Part shown: positions 1-5,692 of the stretch, in pieces | Layout of the letters: each line of letters begins with the position of its first letter | Position numbering within the stretch: the stretch's first letter is position 1 | DNA from: Bacteroidota bacterium | Lineage (GTDB): Bacteria > Bacteroidota > Bacteroidia > UBA8524 | DNA: 11,781 nt | NCBI GenBank assembly: GCA_003531115.1 | Contig: DQHT01000024.1 | Coordinates: 50,561-62,341, forward strand | Direction: 5' to 3' | The notes under the pieces: generated by a model | Databases searched by the model: none | The model's input: only the letters and a program-made list of their open reading frames with translations | Told to the model about the DNA's origin: nothing | Translations under genes and position numbers: made by a program

Positions 1-400
1 TGCCTGTATGATCCATGTCTAACGCCTTTTTCAGATCCTGTTTAGTCTGATTATCTGCCTTCACCACAAGATCCTTTATTTTTTTCGGGTCTTTGGCTAC
101 GTCGCTCAGAAACGTTCTGGATTCTTTAGAGGTAAGTTGTTTAAAAACCTCTTTAGCTTTTGGTTTTACGGTTTCGGGTGTTACAACTTTCGCCTCTTCC
201 TGTTGTTTCAGTTCCGGTTGAATTAGCTCGGCTGGTTTAGGCGCAATGCTTGCTACCTCCTTATTTTCTTCTTTTACCTGCTCCTTAGCCTGGTCGTTCA
301 CATGAACGCGGGCACGGTGTGCATAACGCTGCTGACTGCAGGAAGCAAGGATAAGCGTTGCGCTTAATCCAAGCATGACGAAATAGTTGATTTTTTTCAT
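1..400 (-). CDS. Lipoprotein of unknown function (C-terminus outside window)
   Basis: The reading frame starts at ATG 400-398 and stays open to the left edge, so about 133 N-terminal residues are visible. The first 20 residues form a lipoprotein signal peptide with a lysine-rich start (MKKINYF), a hydrophobic core and a lipobox L-A-S-C with the cysteine at residue 21. The mature part is hydrophilic, rich in Lys, Glu and Gln, and has a Pro/Lys/Glu stretch around residues 50-80, as expected of a flexible linker. The following part (VFKQLTSKESRTF onward) looks helical and charged. I recognise no domain. The C-terminal domain, if any, lies outside the window. A TAnnTTTG promoter match lies 41 bases upstream, so it is probably transcribed separately from the TonB receptor gene on its 5' side. 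The lipoprotein call is firm; the role is unknown. Confidence 0.8.
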   Translation of the reverse strand, partial: MKKINYFVMLGLSATLILASCSQQRYAHRARVHVNDQAKEQVKEENKEVASIAPKPAELIQPELKQQEEAKVVTPETVKPKAKEVFKQLTSKESRTFLSDVAKDPKKIKDLVVKADNQTKQDLKKALDMDHTG

Positions 401-440
401 AGGAGTTAGTTTATATGGTTAAAATAGAAGTTAATGTACT

Positions 441-448
441 CAAAAGTA
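441..448 (-). promoter_or_regulatory. Candidate -7 promoter element for the lipoprotein gene
   Basis: On the minus strand this reads TACTTTTG, an exact match to the Bacteroidota -7 consensus TAnnTTTG. A TTG that could act as the -33 element (plus-strand CAA at 465-467) lies 16 bases further upstream, at the short end of the usual spacing. The leader would be about 35-40 nt. The element overlaps a 6-bp inverted repeat TGTACT/AGTACA (435-450, 4-base loop), which could be an operator or a weak end to the preceding TonB transcript. Confidence 0.45.
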
Positions 449-467
449 CAACTTTTTTACTTGCCAA

Positions 468-2693
468 CTACTTTAATTCATAGCGAAAGCCTATATAGGC
501 CATTGCTCCCATTGTAGGGCCCCATACCATCGACGCATCAAAATAGCTCCCGTAGGGGTTCTCAGCATCGACTATCAGGGTGTTCTGCTTAACGTTTAAC
601 AGATTTTCCCCACCCAGATAGATGTCCCATTTTTTAAATTTTTTGCTGATCTGTGCATTCACATTAACATAAGCAGGTGAGCGAGACTCCATTCGGAAAC
701 CTTCCGGATTTTCGATCAGATCCGGAAGGCGCTTTCTACCGATAAACTGGGTAGTGAGGTCAAAAGCCCACTTTTTTTCCGTTTCATAAGCCAGGTTAAT
801 AAATCCACGATGCGGAGAGAGCAGGGATTTTTCACGCAATCCCGATGTATACGTTGTTTTTACATCGAGATAACGGTAAGCGATTCTTGCTTCCAGATGT
901 GCGATCGGTTCAATGGTAAACTGCGCCTGAAAGGTTTGGCTGTACGATTTTCCGTTAAGGTTATAGATCCGCACTTCCCGGGCTGAATTATCAAGGTCCA
1001 CAACGGTTTGATTCACGAAATGCACATAATAATAATCCATAGAAAATTGGGCCGACCTGCGGGAACTGATCGGAAAGGTATAGGTATAGTTTCCGCCGTA
1101 ATTCCAGGAAACTTCAGGCAAAAGCCCGTCTTTTCCGGGGTATCCGCTTCCTTCAAGGATCAGTTTTCTGGAGCTTACCAAAATGCCGCTGTTTTCTGCA
1201 AAAATATTCGCAGTTCGTTGCCCTCTTCCGGCACTTGCCCGCAACACATGCCTTTCATTGATGGCATAACGCAGGTGCATTCGGGGTGTAACAAAGGCAC
1301 CAAACAGGTTATGGTAATCGAGTCTTGCTCCAAAAACAGCTGAGAATTTCTGGGCCAGGGCATAGGTGTACTCTGCAAAAATTCCGGGAACAAGTTCTGT
1401 TCTGGCGAAATTTTTCCCATTGTAATTTTCATCAAAACGATCTGCCAATATACCGGCCCCGCCACTTAAGGTATGCCGGCCCGGTTTGCCGAATTTTCGG
1501 TTAAATACCATGGATCCAAAGAGATTATCATGGATGCCGTTGTAGGTATTTAGTCCGGCTATAAACGTATTTTCATAGCGGTTCGCATGAAACACAAAGC
1601 CGATACTGGTAGGTTTTTTATCGCTTTCCATACGGCCCAGTTTAGCCCAAACGCCTCCCTGTCTGGTATTATATTCTACACCATAAGGAGTGGTACTATC
1701 CCTTTCCATTCCTCGCTTATAGCCAATTTGACCGGAAGTACGTTGTTCATCCAAATACTTGAATCCCACCATGCCCTCCCATTTTTTTCCCTGGTATTTC
1801 CAGCGATTGATGAGGTTCAGGCCTTGTCCCGAAGGCAGATTATAAAACCCGTCTTTGTTTGGGTCCATTTTATTTTGAGTGCTGTTAACGTGGGCCATTA
1901 AACTGGTGCTCCACTTTTTGCTCACTTTAGCCCGGGTAATTGCATTCAATTCCGTACGGCCAAACATGTTCACGTATCCGTTCAGGTAAAACTTTGGTGC
2001 CGTTTCAGGTTTGATCAGGTCAATATTGATCTGGCCGGTCATGCTCTCAAAGCCATACATAACCGAGCCTGCACCTTTTGATAAATAGATGTTTTCTACA
2101 AAAGGCCCCGGGATATAACTTAACCCTGTGGAGGCGTTCAGACCATGAACCATAGGCATATTTTCAACCAGGGTTTGGGCATAAATACCCGATAAACCCA
2201 GCATTTGAATCTGCCGCATGCCGGTTAAGGCATCCGAAAAGGAAACTTCCACGGTAGGATTGGTTTCAAAACTTTCACTCAGGTTACAACAGGCTGCCTT
2301 TTTCAGTTCGCCTTTGCCAAGCACCTCAACCTTCATGCTCGAAATGGAGCTGATCGTTGTAGCTTTTTTATCGCCCATTACCACGGTTTCATCCAGCTCA
2401 AGCACTTCGTTCAATACCACACGTATATCCTGCTTTCCTTTGGTTTCTATGGTGTCGCTACTGAAACCGATAAACGAAACCACCAATAAAGTTGTGCCCG
2501 GAACCCGTTCGATACTGAACTTGCCTTCTCCATCAGCAACCACCCCGACCGTGGTATTCAACCATTGAACGGTGGCATAGCTGAGCGGTGTTTCCTTTCC
2601 GTCTTCCAGTCCTTTTACGGTACCCCGTAACAGGTCCTGAGCCGACACCAGTGCCGGACTCAGGAGGAAAATTAAAATAATCAGGAACCTCAT
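468..2693 (-). CDS. TonB-dependent outer-membrane receptor, putative metal uptake
   Basis: A 741-aa outer-membrane receptor that would import a substrate into the periplasm using TonB energy. Residues 1-18 are a signal peptide (cleavage near VSA/QD). Residues 20-100 look like the carboxypeptidase-regulatory-like beta-sandwich common on Bacteroidota receptors (SYATVQWLNTTVGVVADGEG, then VVSFIGFSSDTI). The plug follows at about 125-225, with IQMLGLSGIYAQTLVENMP and the plug end KGAGSVMYGFESMTGQINI. The remainder is a beta-barrel with many aromatic-rich alternating strands, and its full length is normal. A vicinal Cys pair (135-136, KAACCNLSESF) sits at the start of the plug. The start codon overlaps the stop of the upstream HMA gene (ATGA), so the two are translationally coupled. 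Substrate is inferred only from that neighbour: a metal or metal chelate is likely, copper possible. The receptor class is secure; the substrate is not. Confidence 0.93.
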   Translation of the reverse strand: MRFLIILIFLLSPALVSAQDLLRGTVKGLEDGKETPLSYATVQWLNTTVGVVADGEGKFSIERVPGTTLLVVSFIGFSSDTIETKGKQDIRVVLNEVLELDETVVMGDKKATTISSISSMKVEVLGKGELKKAACCNLSESFETNPTVEVSFSDALTGMRQIQMLGLSGIYAQTLVENMPMVHGLNASTGLSYIPGPFVENIYLSKGAGSVMYGFESMTGQINIDLIKPETAPKFYLNGYVNMFGRTELNAITRAKVSKKWSTSLMAHVNSTQNKMDPNKDGFYNLPSGQGLNLINRWKYQGKKWEGMVGFKYLDEQRTSGQIGYKRGMERDSTTPYGVEYNTRQGGVWAKLGRMESDKKPTSIGFVFHANRYENTFIAGLNTYNGIHDNLFGSMVFNRKFGKPGRHTLSGGAGILADRFDENYNGKNFARTELVPGIFAEYTYALAQKFSAVFGARLDYHNLFGAFVTPRMHLRYAINERHVLRASAGRGQRTANIFAENSGILVSSRKLILEGSGYPGKDGLLPEVSWNYGGNYTYTFPISSRRSAQFSMDYYYVHFVNQTVVDLDNSAREVRIYNLNGKSYSQTFQAQFTIEPIAHLEARIAYRYLDVKTTYTSGLREKSLLSPHRGFINLAYETEKKWAFDLTTQFIGRKRLPDLIENPEGFRMESRSPAYVNVNAQISKKFKKWDIYLGGENLLNVKQNTLIVDAENPYGSYFDASMVWGPTMGAMAYIGFRYELK

Positions 2694-3040
2694 TTTTGTT
2701 CAGATTTGTCCCTGTCGTATTTGCAACATCCCGGAAGTTTGTTATACACTTTATCGGGTGCTGTTTGTTTGTCGGTATCATGGCCATCTGCAGCGATAAG
2801 GCCATGTATCTTTTCTTCCGTGATCTTTGTTTTGTCGTAAACAACAACAATAATCTTGGTGTCGACATCCCAAACGGCCGATTTAACCCCTTTCACATCT
2901 ACAGAGGCTTCGATACGTTCCTTACACATTTCGCAATTCCCTTTCACTTCAAAACGAAGGGTATCTAAATCTCCGGCTATGGCCAGGTTACTGGTTAACG
3001 CAAAAAATACGAGTATAAAAATTGATTTAATTGTTTTCAT
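2690..3040 (-). CDS. Secreted heavy-metal-associated (HMA) domain protein
   Basis: A 116-aa periplasmic protein. Residues 1-22 form a Sec signal peptide (MKTIKSIFILVFFALTSNLAIA). Residues 26-90 show the ferredoxin-like HMA fold: a first strand DTLRFEVKG, the metal motif NCEMCKERIE with Cys36 and Cys39 (CxxC), helix, then AVWDVDTKIIVVVYD and a second helix ending GLIAADGHDTD, as in Atx1/CopZ-type chaperones. HMA chaperones are mostly cytosolic; here the signal peptide places it in the periplasm. An extra vicinal Cys pair near the C-terminus (LPGCCKYDR, residues 105-106) lies outside the classical domain and could add a ligand site. It overlaps the TonB receptor gene by 4 bases, suggesting it hands metal to, or senses metal arriving from, that receptor. 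Metal identity (Cu, Hg, Zn) cannot be read from the sequence. Confidence 0.9.
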   Translation of the reverse strand: MKTIKSIFILVFFALTSNLAIAGDLDTLRFEVKGNCEMCKERIEASVDVKGVKSAVWDVDTKIIVVVYDKTKITEEKIHGLIAADGHDTDKQTAPDKVYNKLPGCCKYDRDKSEQK

Positions 3041-3064
3041 GATGGATAATTTGATTGATTGAAT

Positions 3065-3107
3065 AAATAAAAAATCCTGATAACTCCCGCTATTAAGCGG
3101 TATCAGG
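3065..3107 (-). terminator. Intrinsic terminator or attenuator between the HYC_CC_PP and HMA genes
   Basis: Read on the minus strand after the HYC_CC_PP-like gene, CCTGATA (3107-3101) pairs perfectly with TATCAGG (3082-3076). An inner CCGC/GCGG stem closes a TTAATA loop, with a 4-base bulge (GAGT) on the 3' side. The run ATTTTTTATTT (3075-3065) follows directly, the standard layout of a Rho-independent terminator. Because the next gene in the same direction starts only 25 bases beyond and I see no TAnnTTTG match in that gap, partial read-through or regulated attenuation seems likely. Confidence 0.65.
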
Positions 3108-3109
3108 CA

Positions 3110-3122
3110 GCGGTAAAACCGC
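3110..3122 (-). repeat. Small hairpin preceding the terminator
   Basis: A perfect 5-bp inverted repeat GCGGT-AAA-ACCGC lies between the HYC_CC_PP stop and the terminator hairpin. On the minus strand both this hairpin and the terminator contain TACCGCT, so its arms can pair with terminator arms instead of with each other. That is the geometry of an alternative-fold attenuator, or just two similar hairpins. Confidence 0.45.
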
Positions 3123-3128
3123 AGGGTA

Positions 3129-3512
3129 TCAAATCAGAAAACAAGAAAAAAGCACCTGAATTCGCCTGTTGAGTGGCGGTGCTTTACTGTCGGCCGGAAA
3201 TTCCGGGTAATAGGTTTCGGGAACCACATATGCAAAAACTGCCTCTTGCTGGTTCAGTATTCCGTCCAGGCTGATCATCGAGGTATTGCCTGATAACTGG
3301 ATCTTGTCGGAAGACTCCTGTAGATAAACCTGCTCTGAATTGCAGCAATCTTCTTCAGGTCCCATTTTAGCACAACACTCCGAAATGCCCGCTTCTGTTG
3401 AAAAAAGGGCAAAATCGGAAAGTGCATCGCCGCAATAATCCAGCCGCACCGACAGGCCAAAATTGGCAGTCGCGTACAAAAGCAGAAGTATACTTGCGAT
3501 AATCCTTTGCAT
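3129..3512 (-). CDS. HYC_CC_PP-like small cysteine-rich protein
   Basis: A 127-aa protein starting at ATG 3512-3510. A 7-codon longer form would need a TTG start at 3533, and the ATG form gives a better signal peptide (MQRIIASILLLLYATANFGLS). After that hydrophobic segment come three motifs that match, from memory, a Bacteroidota family named for its H-Y-C, C-C and P-P motifs: DYCGD with Cys27, two vicinal Cys pairs in ECCAKMGPEEDCC (46-47 and 56-57), and KAPPLNRRIQVL near the C-terminus (Pro112-113). Here the first motif is D-Y-C rather than H-Y-C. Five clustered cysteines in an exported protein suggest a metal or thiol ligand role. It lies upstream of the HMA and TonB receptor genes on the same strand, and I infer that it belongs to the same metal-responsive group. 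Its molecular function is not known to me. Confidence 0.82.
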   Translation of the reverse strand: MQRIIASILLLLYATANFGLSVRLDYCGDALSDFALFSTEAGISECCAKMGPEEDCCNSEQVYLQESSDKIQLSGNTSMISLDGILNQQEAVFAYVVPETYYPEFPADSKAPPLNRRIQVLFSCFLI

Positions 3513-3518
3513 GTTCAA

Positions 3519-3526
3519 CAAAGCTA
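3519..3526 (-). promoter_or_regulatory. Candidate -7 element for the HYC_CC_PP-like gene
   Basis: On the minus strand this reads TAGCTTTG, an exact TAnnTTTG match. Only 6 bases separate it from the ATG at 3512, so transcription would start at or within a few bases of the start codon, giving an almost leaderless mRNA. No convincing TTG is seen at the -33 position, and chance occurrence is possible. Confidence 0.3.
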
Positions 3527-3607
3527 TAAACAAAAAGCCTTCCAGAAAACCCTTTTTTGCTTCTTATCATTTAATAATTGGTCGTTTTGGTCCTCACTCG
3601 CCTAATT

Positions 3608-3619
3608 CACGAATTCGTG
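3608..3619. promoter_or_regulatory. 12-bp perfect palindrome, operator-like
   Basis: CACGAATTCGTG is identical to its reverse complement and lies about 95 bases upstream of the HYC_CC_PP-like start. The core GAATTC recurs in both arms of the inverted repeat at 3690-3730, giving three GAATTC copies in about 120 bases. This is the sort of site a dimeric repressor could bind; no regulator gene is in the window. Confidence 0.3.
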
Positions 3620-3689
3620 CACGCCCCAAAAAGAGGTAAAATCGTGCTCAGAGTCTGTTTTTGCATGGATTCTCTAAAATATTTCCTCA

Positions 3690-3730
3690 TGAATTCAAAT
3701 AAAACACTTGACAAAATGAATTTGAATTCA
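3690..3730. promoter_or_regulatory. 11-bp inverted repeat around the -33 region, operator-like
   Basis: TGAATTCAAAT (3690-3700) and ATTTGAATTCA (3720-3730) are perfect inverted copies separated by 19 bases, about two helical turns centre to arm. The candidate -33 TTG (3708-3710) lies in the spacer and the right arm falls between the -33 and -7 elements, so a bound dimer would block the promoter of the 71-aa gene. Confidence 0.4.
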
Positions 3731-3740
3731 CGTAAATTAG
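3708..3740 (+). promoter_or_regulatory. Candidate promoter of the 71-aa protein gene
   Basis: TTG at 3708-3710 and TAAATTAG at 3733-3740 fit the Bacteroidota -33/-7 pattern (TTG and TAnnTTTG) with one mismatch in the -7 box and a 22-base spacer. It would give a leader of roughly 75 nt before the ATG at 3819. Confidence 0.35.
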
Positions 3741-3818
3741 CTTTATGAAATTGAGGGGGACTGCATTTTTGTTTTCTCCTGATTTTCAGCGATAAATAAC
3801 ATACCGATTTTTTATACA

Positions 3819-4034
3819 ATGAAAAAACCAGGGACCGACAAAACCGCCGGAAAGAAAAAACCCGCATCGCCTAAGCCAAAAGGTTTAGATGACAAAAGAA
3901 TTGAAAAGTACAAGAAGCAGTCACTCAATCCGGATGATGAAGAGGAGGATTTTGATGAGTTACCTGCTGAGGATGAACTTGATATTCAGGTCGACAACTT
4001 CGATGATTTTGACGAAGACGACGAGGACTATTAA
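3819..4034 (+). CDS. Small bipolar charged protein of unknown function
   Basis: A 71-aa protein with no signal peptide, no cysteine and almost no hydrophobic core. Residues 1-33 are strongly basic (Lys, Arg, Pro: KKKPASPKPKG, then DDKRIEKYKKQ). Residues 38-71 are dominated by Asp and Glu (DDEEEDFDELPAEDELDI, ending FDDFDEDDEDY) with regularly placed aromatic or Leu residues. It is likely largely disordered and cytoplasmic. Such halves could bind nucleic acid or acidic partners at one end and basic partners or cations at the other; this is speculation. Coding status is supported by a stand-alone position, a candidate promoter upstream, a strong terminator 25 bases after the stop, and a clean ATG. 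I recognise no named family. Confidence 0.75.
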   Translation: MKKPGTDKTAGKKKPASPKPKGLDDKRIEKYKKQSLNPDDEEEDFDELPAEDELDIQVDNFDDFDEDDEDY

Positions 4035-4059
4035 TAAACTCCCGAAAATCCAATCTTTC

Positions 4060-4085
4060 TGGCCGGGCATTTCCGGCCATTTTTT
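4060..4085 (+). terminator. Intrinsic terminator of the 71-aa gene
   Basis: TGGCCGG (4060-4066) pairs with CCGGCCA (4073-4079) across a 6-base loop, followed by six T (4080-4085). It is a strong Rho-independent terminator for the plus strand. The opposite strand lacks a T run, so it is not bidirectional. The T run overlaps the stop codon of the convergent lipoprotein gene (4084-4086). Confidence 0.85.
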
Positions 4086-4608
4086 ATATATCCAGGTCTA
4101 TTTCCGGGGTAAGGATCCTGTTGCTTTCGTGAAGAGCCCGGTCGTTTAGCCACATTTCCAACTGCACCTTTTTGGGGCTATGGCCATTGAGTAAAAGCAT
4201 GGTGAAATCGACCCGCAATTCCATGGTTCCGCTTATTCCTTTGTATTTTCCTTCCGGGGTGATCGTTTGAATACGTTGGTCGTATCCGATGGTATCGTTT
4301 GAAAAGGCATCTACATAATACACTTTGCCACCACCATCTGTCCCATAAAAATCTGTATGGAGATTGTAAAAATAGGGATCACCGATTTGAAACGGAGGAA
4401 GGGTATCTGATTCTGCATACCCCAAGTCGCCATCGCCATCTTCAAAGCGAAAACGGATCAGCAGCAGGGAATCTTTACCGGAGCCATTCTGGAATTTTTC
4501 AAAGCCCAGGTATTCCACTTTTGGTATTGTGCTACCTGTTTCTTCTTTCGAACACGCCAAAAACAGGAGCATTCCAAACAGAACACTTAATTTTGACCCA
4601 CGTACCAT
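4084..4608 (-). CDS. Lipoprotein of unknown function with DGDGD motif
   Basis: A 174-aa lipoprotein using the ATG at 4608-4606. A frame extension to 4644 exists, but only the shorter form gives a proper lipoprotein signal: MVRGSKLSVLFGMLLFLACS with the lipid-attachment cysteine at residue 19. The mature part has a beta-rich pattern (KDSLLLIRFRFEDGDGDLG, with an Asp/Gly loop at residues 56-62 that could bind Ca2+). The second half (ITPEGKYKGISGTMELRVDF, then LNDRALHESNRILTPEIDL) resembles small lipoproteins seen widely in Bacteroidota; their function is unknown to me. It is divergent from the acyl transferase gene, with start codons sharing the CATG at 4606-4609, so its promoter must lie inside that gene. 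It converges on the 71-aa gene. Confidence 0.85.
   Translation of the reverse strand: MVRGSKLSVLFGMLLFLACSKEETGSTIPKVEYLGFEKFQNGSGKDSLLLIRFRFEDGDGDLGYAESDTLPPFQIGDPYFYNLHTDFYGTDGGGKVYYVDAFSNDTIGYDQRIQTITPEGKYKGISGTMELRVDFTMLLLNGHSPKKVQLEMWLNDRALHESNRILTPEIDLDI
4588..4595 (+). promoter_or_regulatory. Candidate -7 element for the acyl transferase gene
   Basis: TAATTTTG is an exact TAnnTTTG match ending 11 bases before the ATG at 4607, inside the 5' coding part of the divergent lipoprotein gene. No clear -33 TTG is seen at the right distance, so confidence is limited. Confidence 0.35.
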
Positions 4609-5593
4609 GAACCGGGAAGAAGCCATCTCCATCATTGAAAGCACAAATTACACCAATTTCAACGAAATGGCGATGCGGGTATTTTCTTATCAGACAGAAA
4701 ATGTGCACCCTTTCCAGCTCTACCAAAAGCTGATCGGCTTTTATCCTCAGGGGCCACGATTGCCTGAATGGATCCCCTTTTTACCGATCTCGGCATTTAA
4801 ATCACAGGTTGTTATCGCATCCGGACTAGATGCCGAAAGGGTTTATTCGAGCAGCAGCACAGGGGGCAAGGGACCAAGCCAGCATTATGTGGCGGAAAAT
4901 TCTCTCTATCAAAAAAGCTACCTGAAAGGGTTCGAACTGGCCTATGGAAAACCGGAAGACTGGTGTTTTTTCTGTCTTCTGCCCTCTTATATGGAAAGAG
5001 AAGGATCCTCGCTGATCAGCATGGCCAGCGATCTGGTTCAGCGCAGCAAGGATCCTGATTCGGGTTTTTTTCTTTATGACCATGCTGCTTTATACCAGCT
5101 ACTTTTAAAAAAGATAGCGTCCGGACAAAAGACCCTGCTCCTGGGTGTATCCTTTGCCCTGCTCGATTTTGCAGAAGCGTATACCCTGCCCGCTTCTAAT
5201 CTGCTTATTATGGAAACCGGAGGCATGAAAGGCCGCAAGAAGGAACTCATCCGCCATGAACTCCACAAAATTTTAAGCAACCGCCTGGGCGTTTCAAAGA
5301 TCCATTCCGAATATGGCATGACCGAACTCCTTTCGCAGGCCTATTCCAAAGGCGATGGAAGGTTTTTTTGTCCGCCCTGGATGCGTGTTGTAGTTCGTGA
5401 TCAGTTGGACCCATTAGGTGAAGACCTTATTGGAAAACGCGGCCGAATCTGTGTGATCGATCTGGCGAATGTGTATTCCTGCAGTTTTATTGAAACCGAT
5501 GACTTAGGTATTGTATATGAAGATGGAAGTTTTGAGGTTCTTGGGCGGCTGGATTATACCGATATCAGGGGGTGTAATGTGATGGTGGGATGA
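4607..5593 (+). CDS. LuxE-like acyl transferase / acyl-protein synthetase
   Basis: A 328-aa protein starting at ATG 4607. An upstream ATG at 4529 is rejected because its 26 extra residues are antisense to the lipoprotein gene, and MNREEAISIIESTNYTNFNE matches the usual N-terminus of Bacteroidota homologues. Motifs are those of the LuxE/acyl-protein synthetase family, distant relatives of adenylate-forming enzymes: Ser/Gly-rich loop YSSSSTGGKGPSQHY (80-94), METGGMKGR (202-210), EYGMTE (235-240), IETDDLGIV (296-304) and GRLD (313-316). A cysteine lies close to the C-terminus (RGCNVM, Cys323); in LuxE proper a C-terminal Cys carries the acyl group, so this one is a candidate. The family activates a fatty acid with ATP and transfers it. 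In Bacteroidota such genes often stand alone or near cell-envelope lipid genes. No luxC or luxD partner is here, so bioluminescence is not implied. The acyl substrate is unknown. Confidence 0.88.
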   Translation: MNREEAISIIESTNYTNFNEMAMRVFSYQTENVHPFQLYQKLIGFYPQGPRLPEWIPFLPISAFKSQVVIASGLDAERVYSSSSTGGKGPSQHYVAENSLYQKSYLKGFELAYGKPEDWCFFCLLPSYMEREGSSLISMASDLVQRSKDPDSGFFLYDHAALYQLLLKKIASGQKTLLLGVSFALLDFAEAYTLPASNLLIMETGGMKGRKKELIRHELHKILSNRLGVSKIHSEYGMTELLSQAYSKGDGRFFCPPWMRVVVRDQLDPLGEDLIGKRGRICVIDLANVYSCSFIETDDLGIVYEDGSFEVLGRLDYTDIRGCNVMVG

Positions 5594-5692
5594 GCGGGCC
5601 TGCGGCCAGAGCGGCCGTGTCCGCCGAAGCTATGACTGAAACGAAGTGGAAGGAATAGCGAAGGTGGAGGGAGCGGGGGAAACGCTCTCGCT
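5594..5692. repeat. GC-rich structured spacer, possible dispersed repeat
   Basis: This 99-base spacer between two convergent genes is visibly richer in G and C than either neighbour and contains three nested or adjacent hairpins. They are CGGCC/GGCCG (5603-5607 with 5613-5617); a long imperfect arm TCCGCC-GAA-GCTAT (5620-5633) with ATAGC-GAA-GGTGGA (5655-5668), where one pair is a G-T wobble and GAA faces GAA; and GAGCG/CGCTC (5671-5675 with 5683-5687). It shows no coding signal. It may be a REP-like dispersed element or a bidirectional transcription-end structure. Confidence 0.5.

Larger units (their letters stand above)
3513..3818. other. Divergent intergenic regulatory region
   Basis: This 306-base stretch separates the minus-strand metal cassette from the plus-strand 71-aa gene. 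It holds a candidate promoter for each side, a perfect 12-bp palindrome CACGAATTCGTG (3608-3619), an 11-bp inverted repeat (3690-3700 with 3720-3730), and a 16-codon ORF (3745-3795). The minus-strand open frame crossing it (3867-3607) has no signal peptide, no recognisable motif and overlaps the start of the 71-aa gene, so I do not call it a gene. Confidence 0.6.

Noticed and set aside
1008..1343. Plus-strand open frames inside the TonB receptor (also 1587-1901, 2218-2568)
   Set aside because: They are shadows on the opposite strand of a clearly coding gene and have no recognisable features.
3513..3533. TTG-initiated extension of the HYC_CC_PP-like protein
   Set aside because: The ATG at 3512 gives a standard signal peptide, and the extension would cover the candidate -7 box.
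3607..3867. 86-aa minus-strand open frame across the intergenic region
   Set aside because: It overlaps the start of the 71-aa gene, has a composition typical of non-coding A/T-rich DNA, and shows no signal peptide or motif.
4529..4606. 26-residue N-terminal extension of the acyl transferase
   Set aside because: The extension is antisense to the lipoprotein signal peptide, unlike family N-termini, and contains the candidate promoter.
4609..4644. 12-residue N-terminal extension of the lipoprotein
   Set aside because: It would push the lipobox cysteine to residue 31 with a polar, Met-rich start; the 4608 start gives a normal lipoprotein signal.
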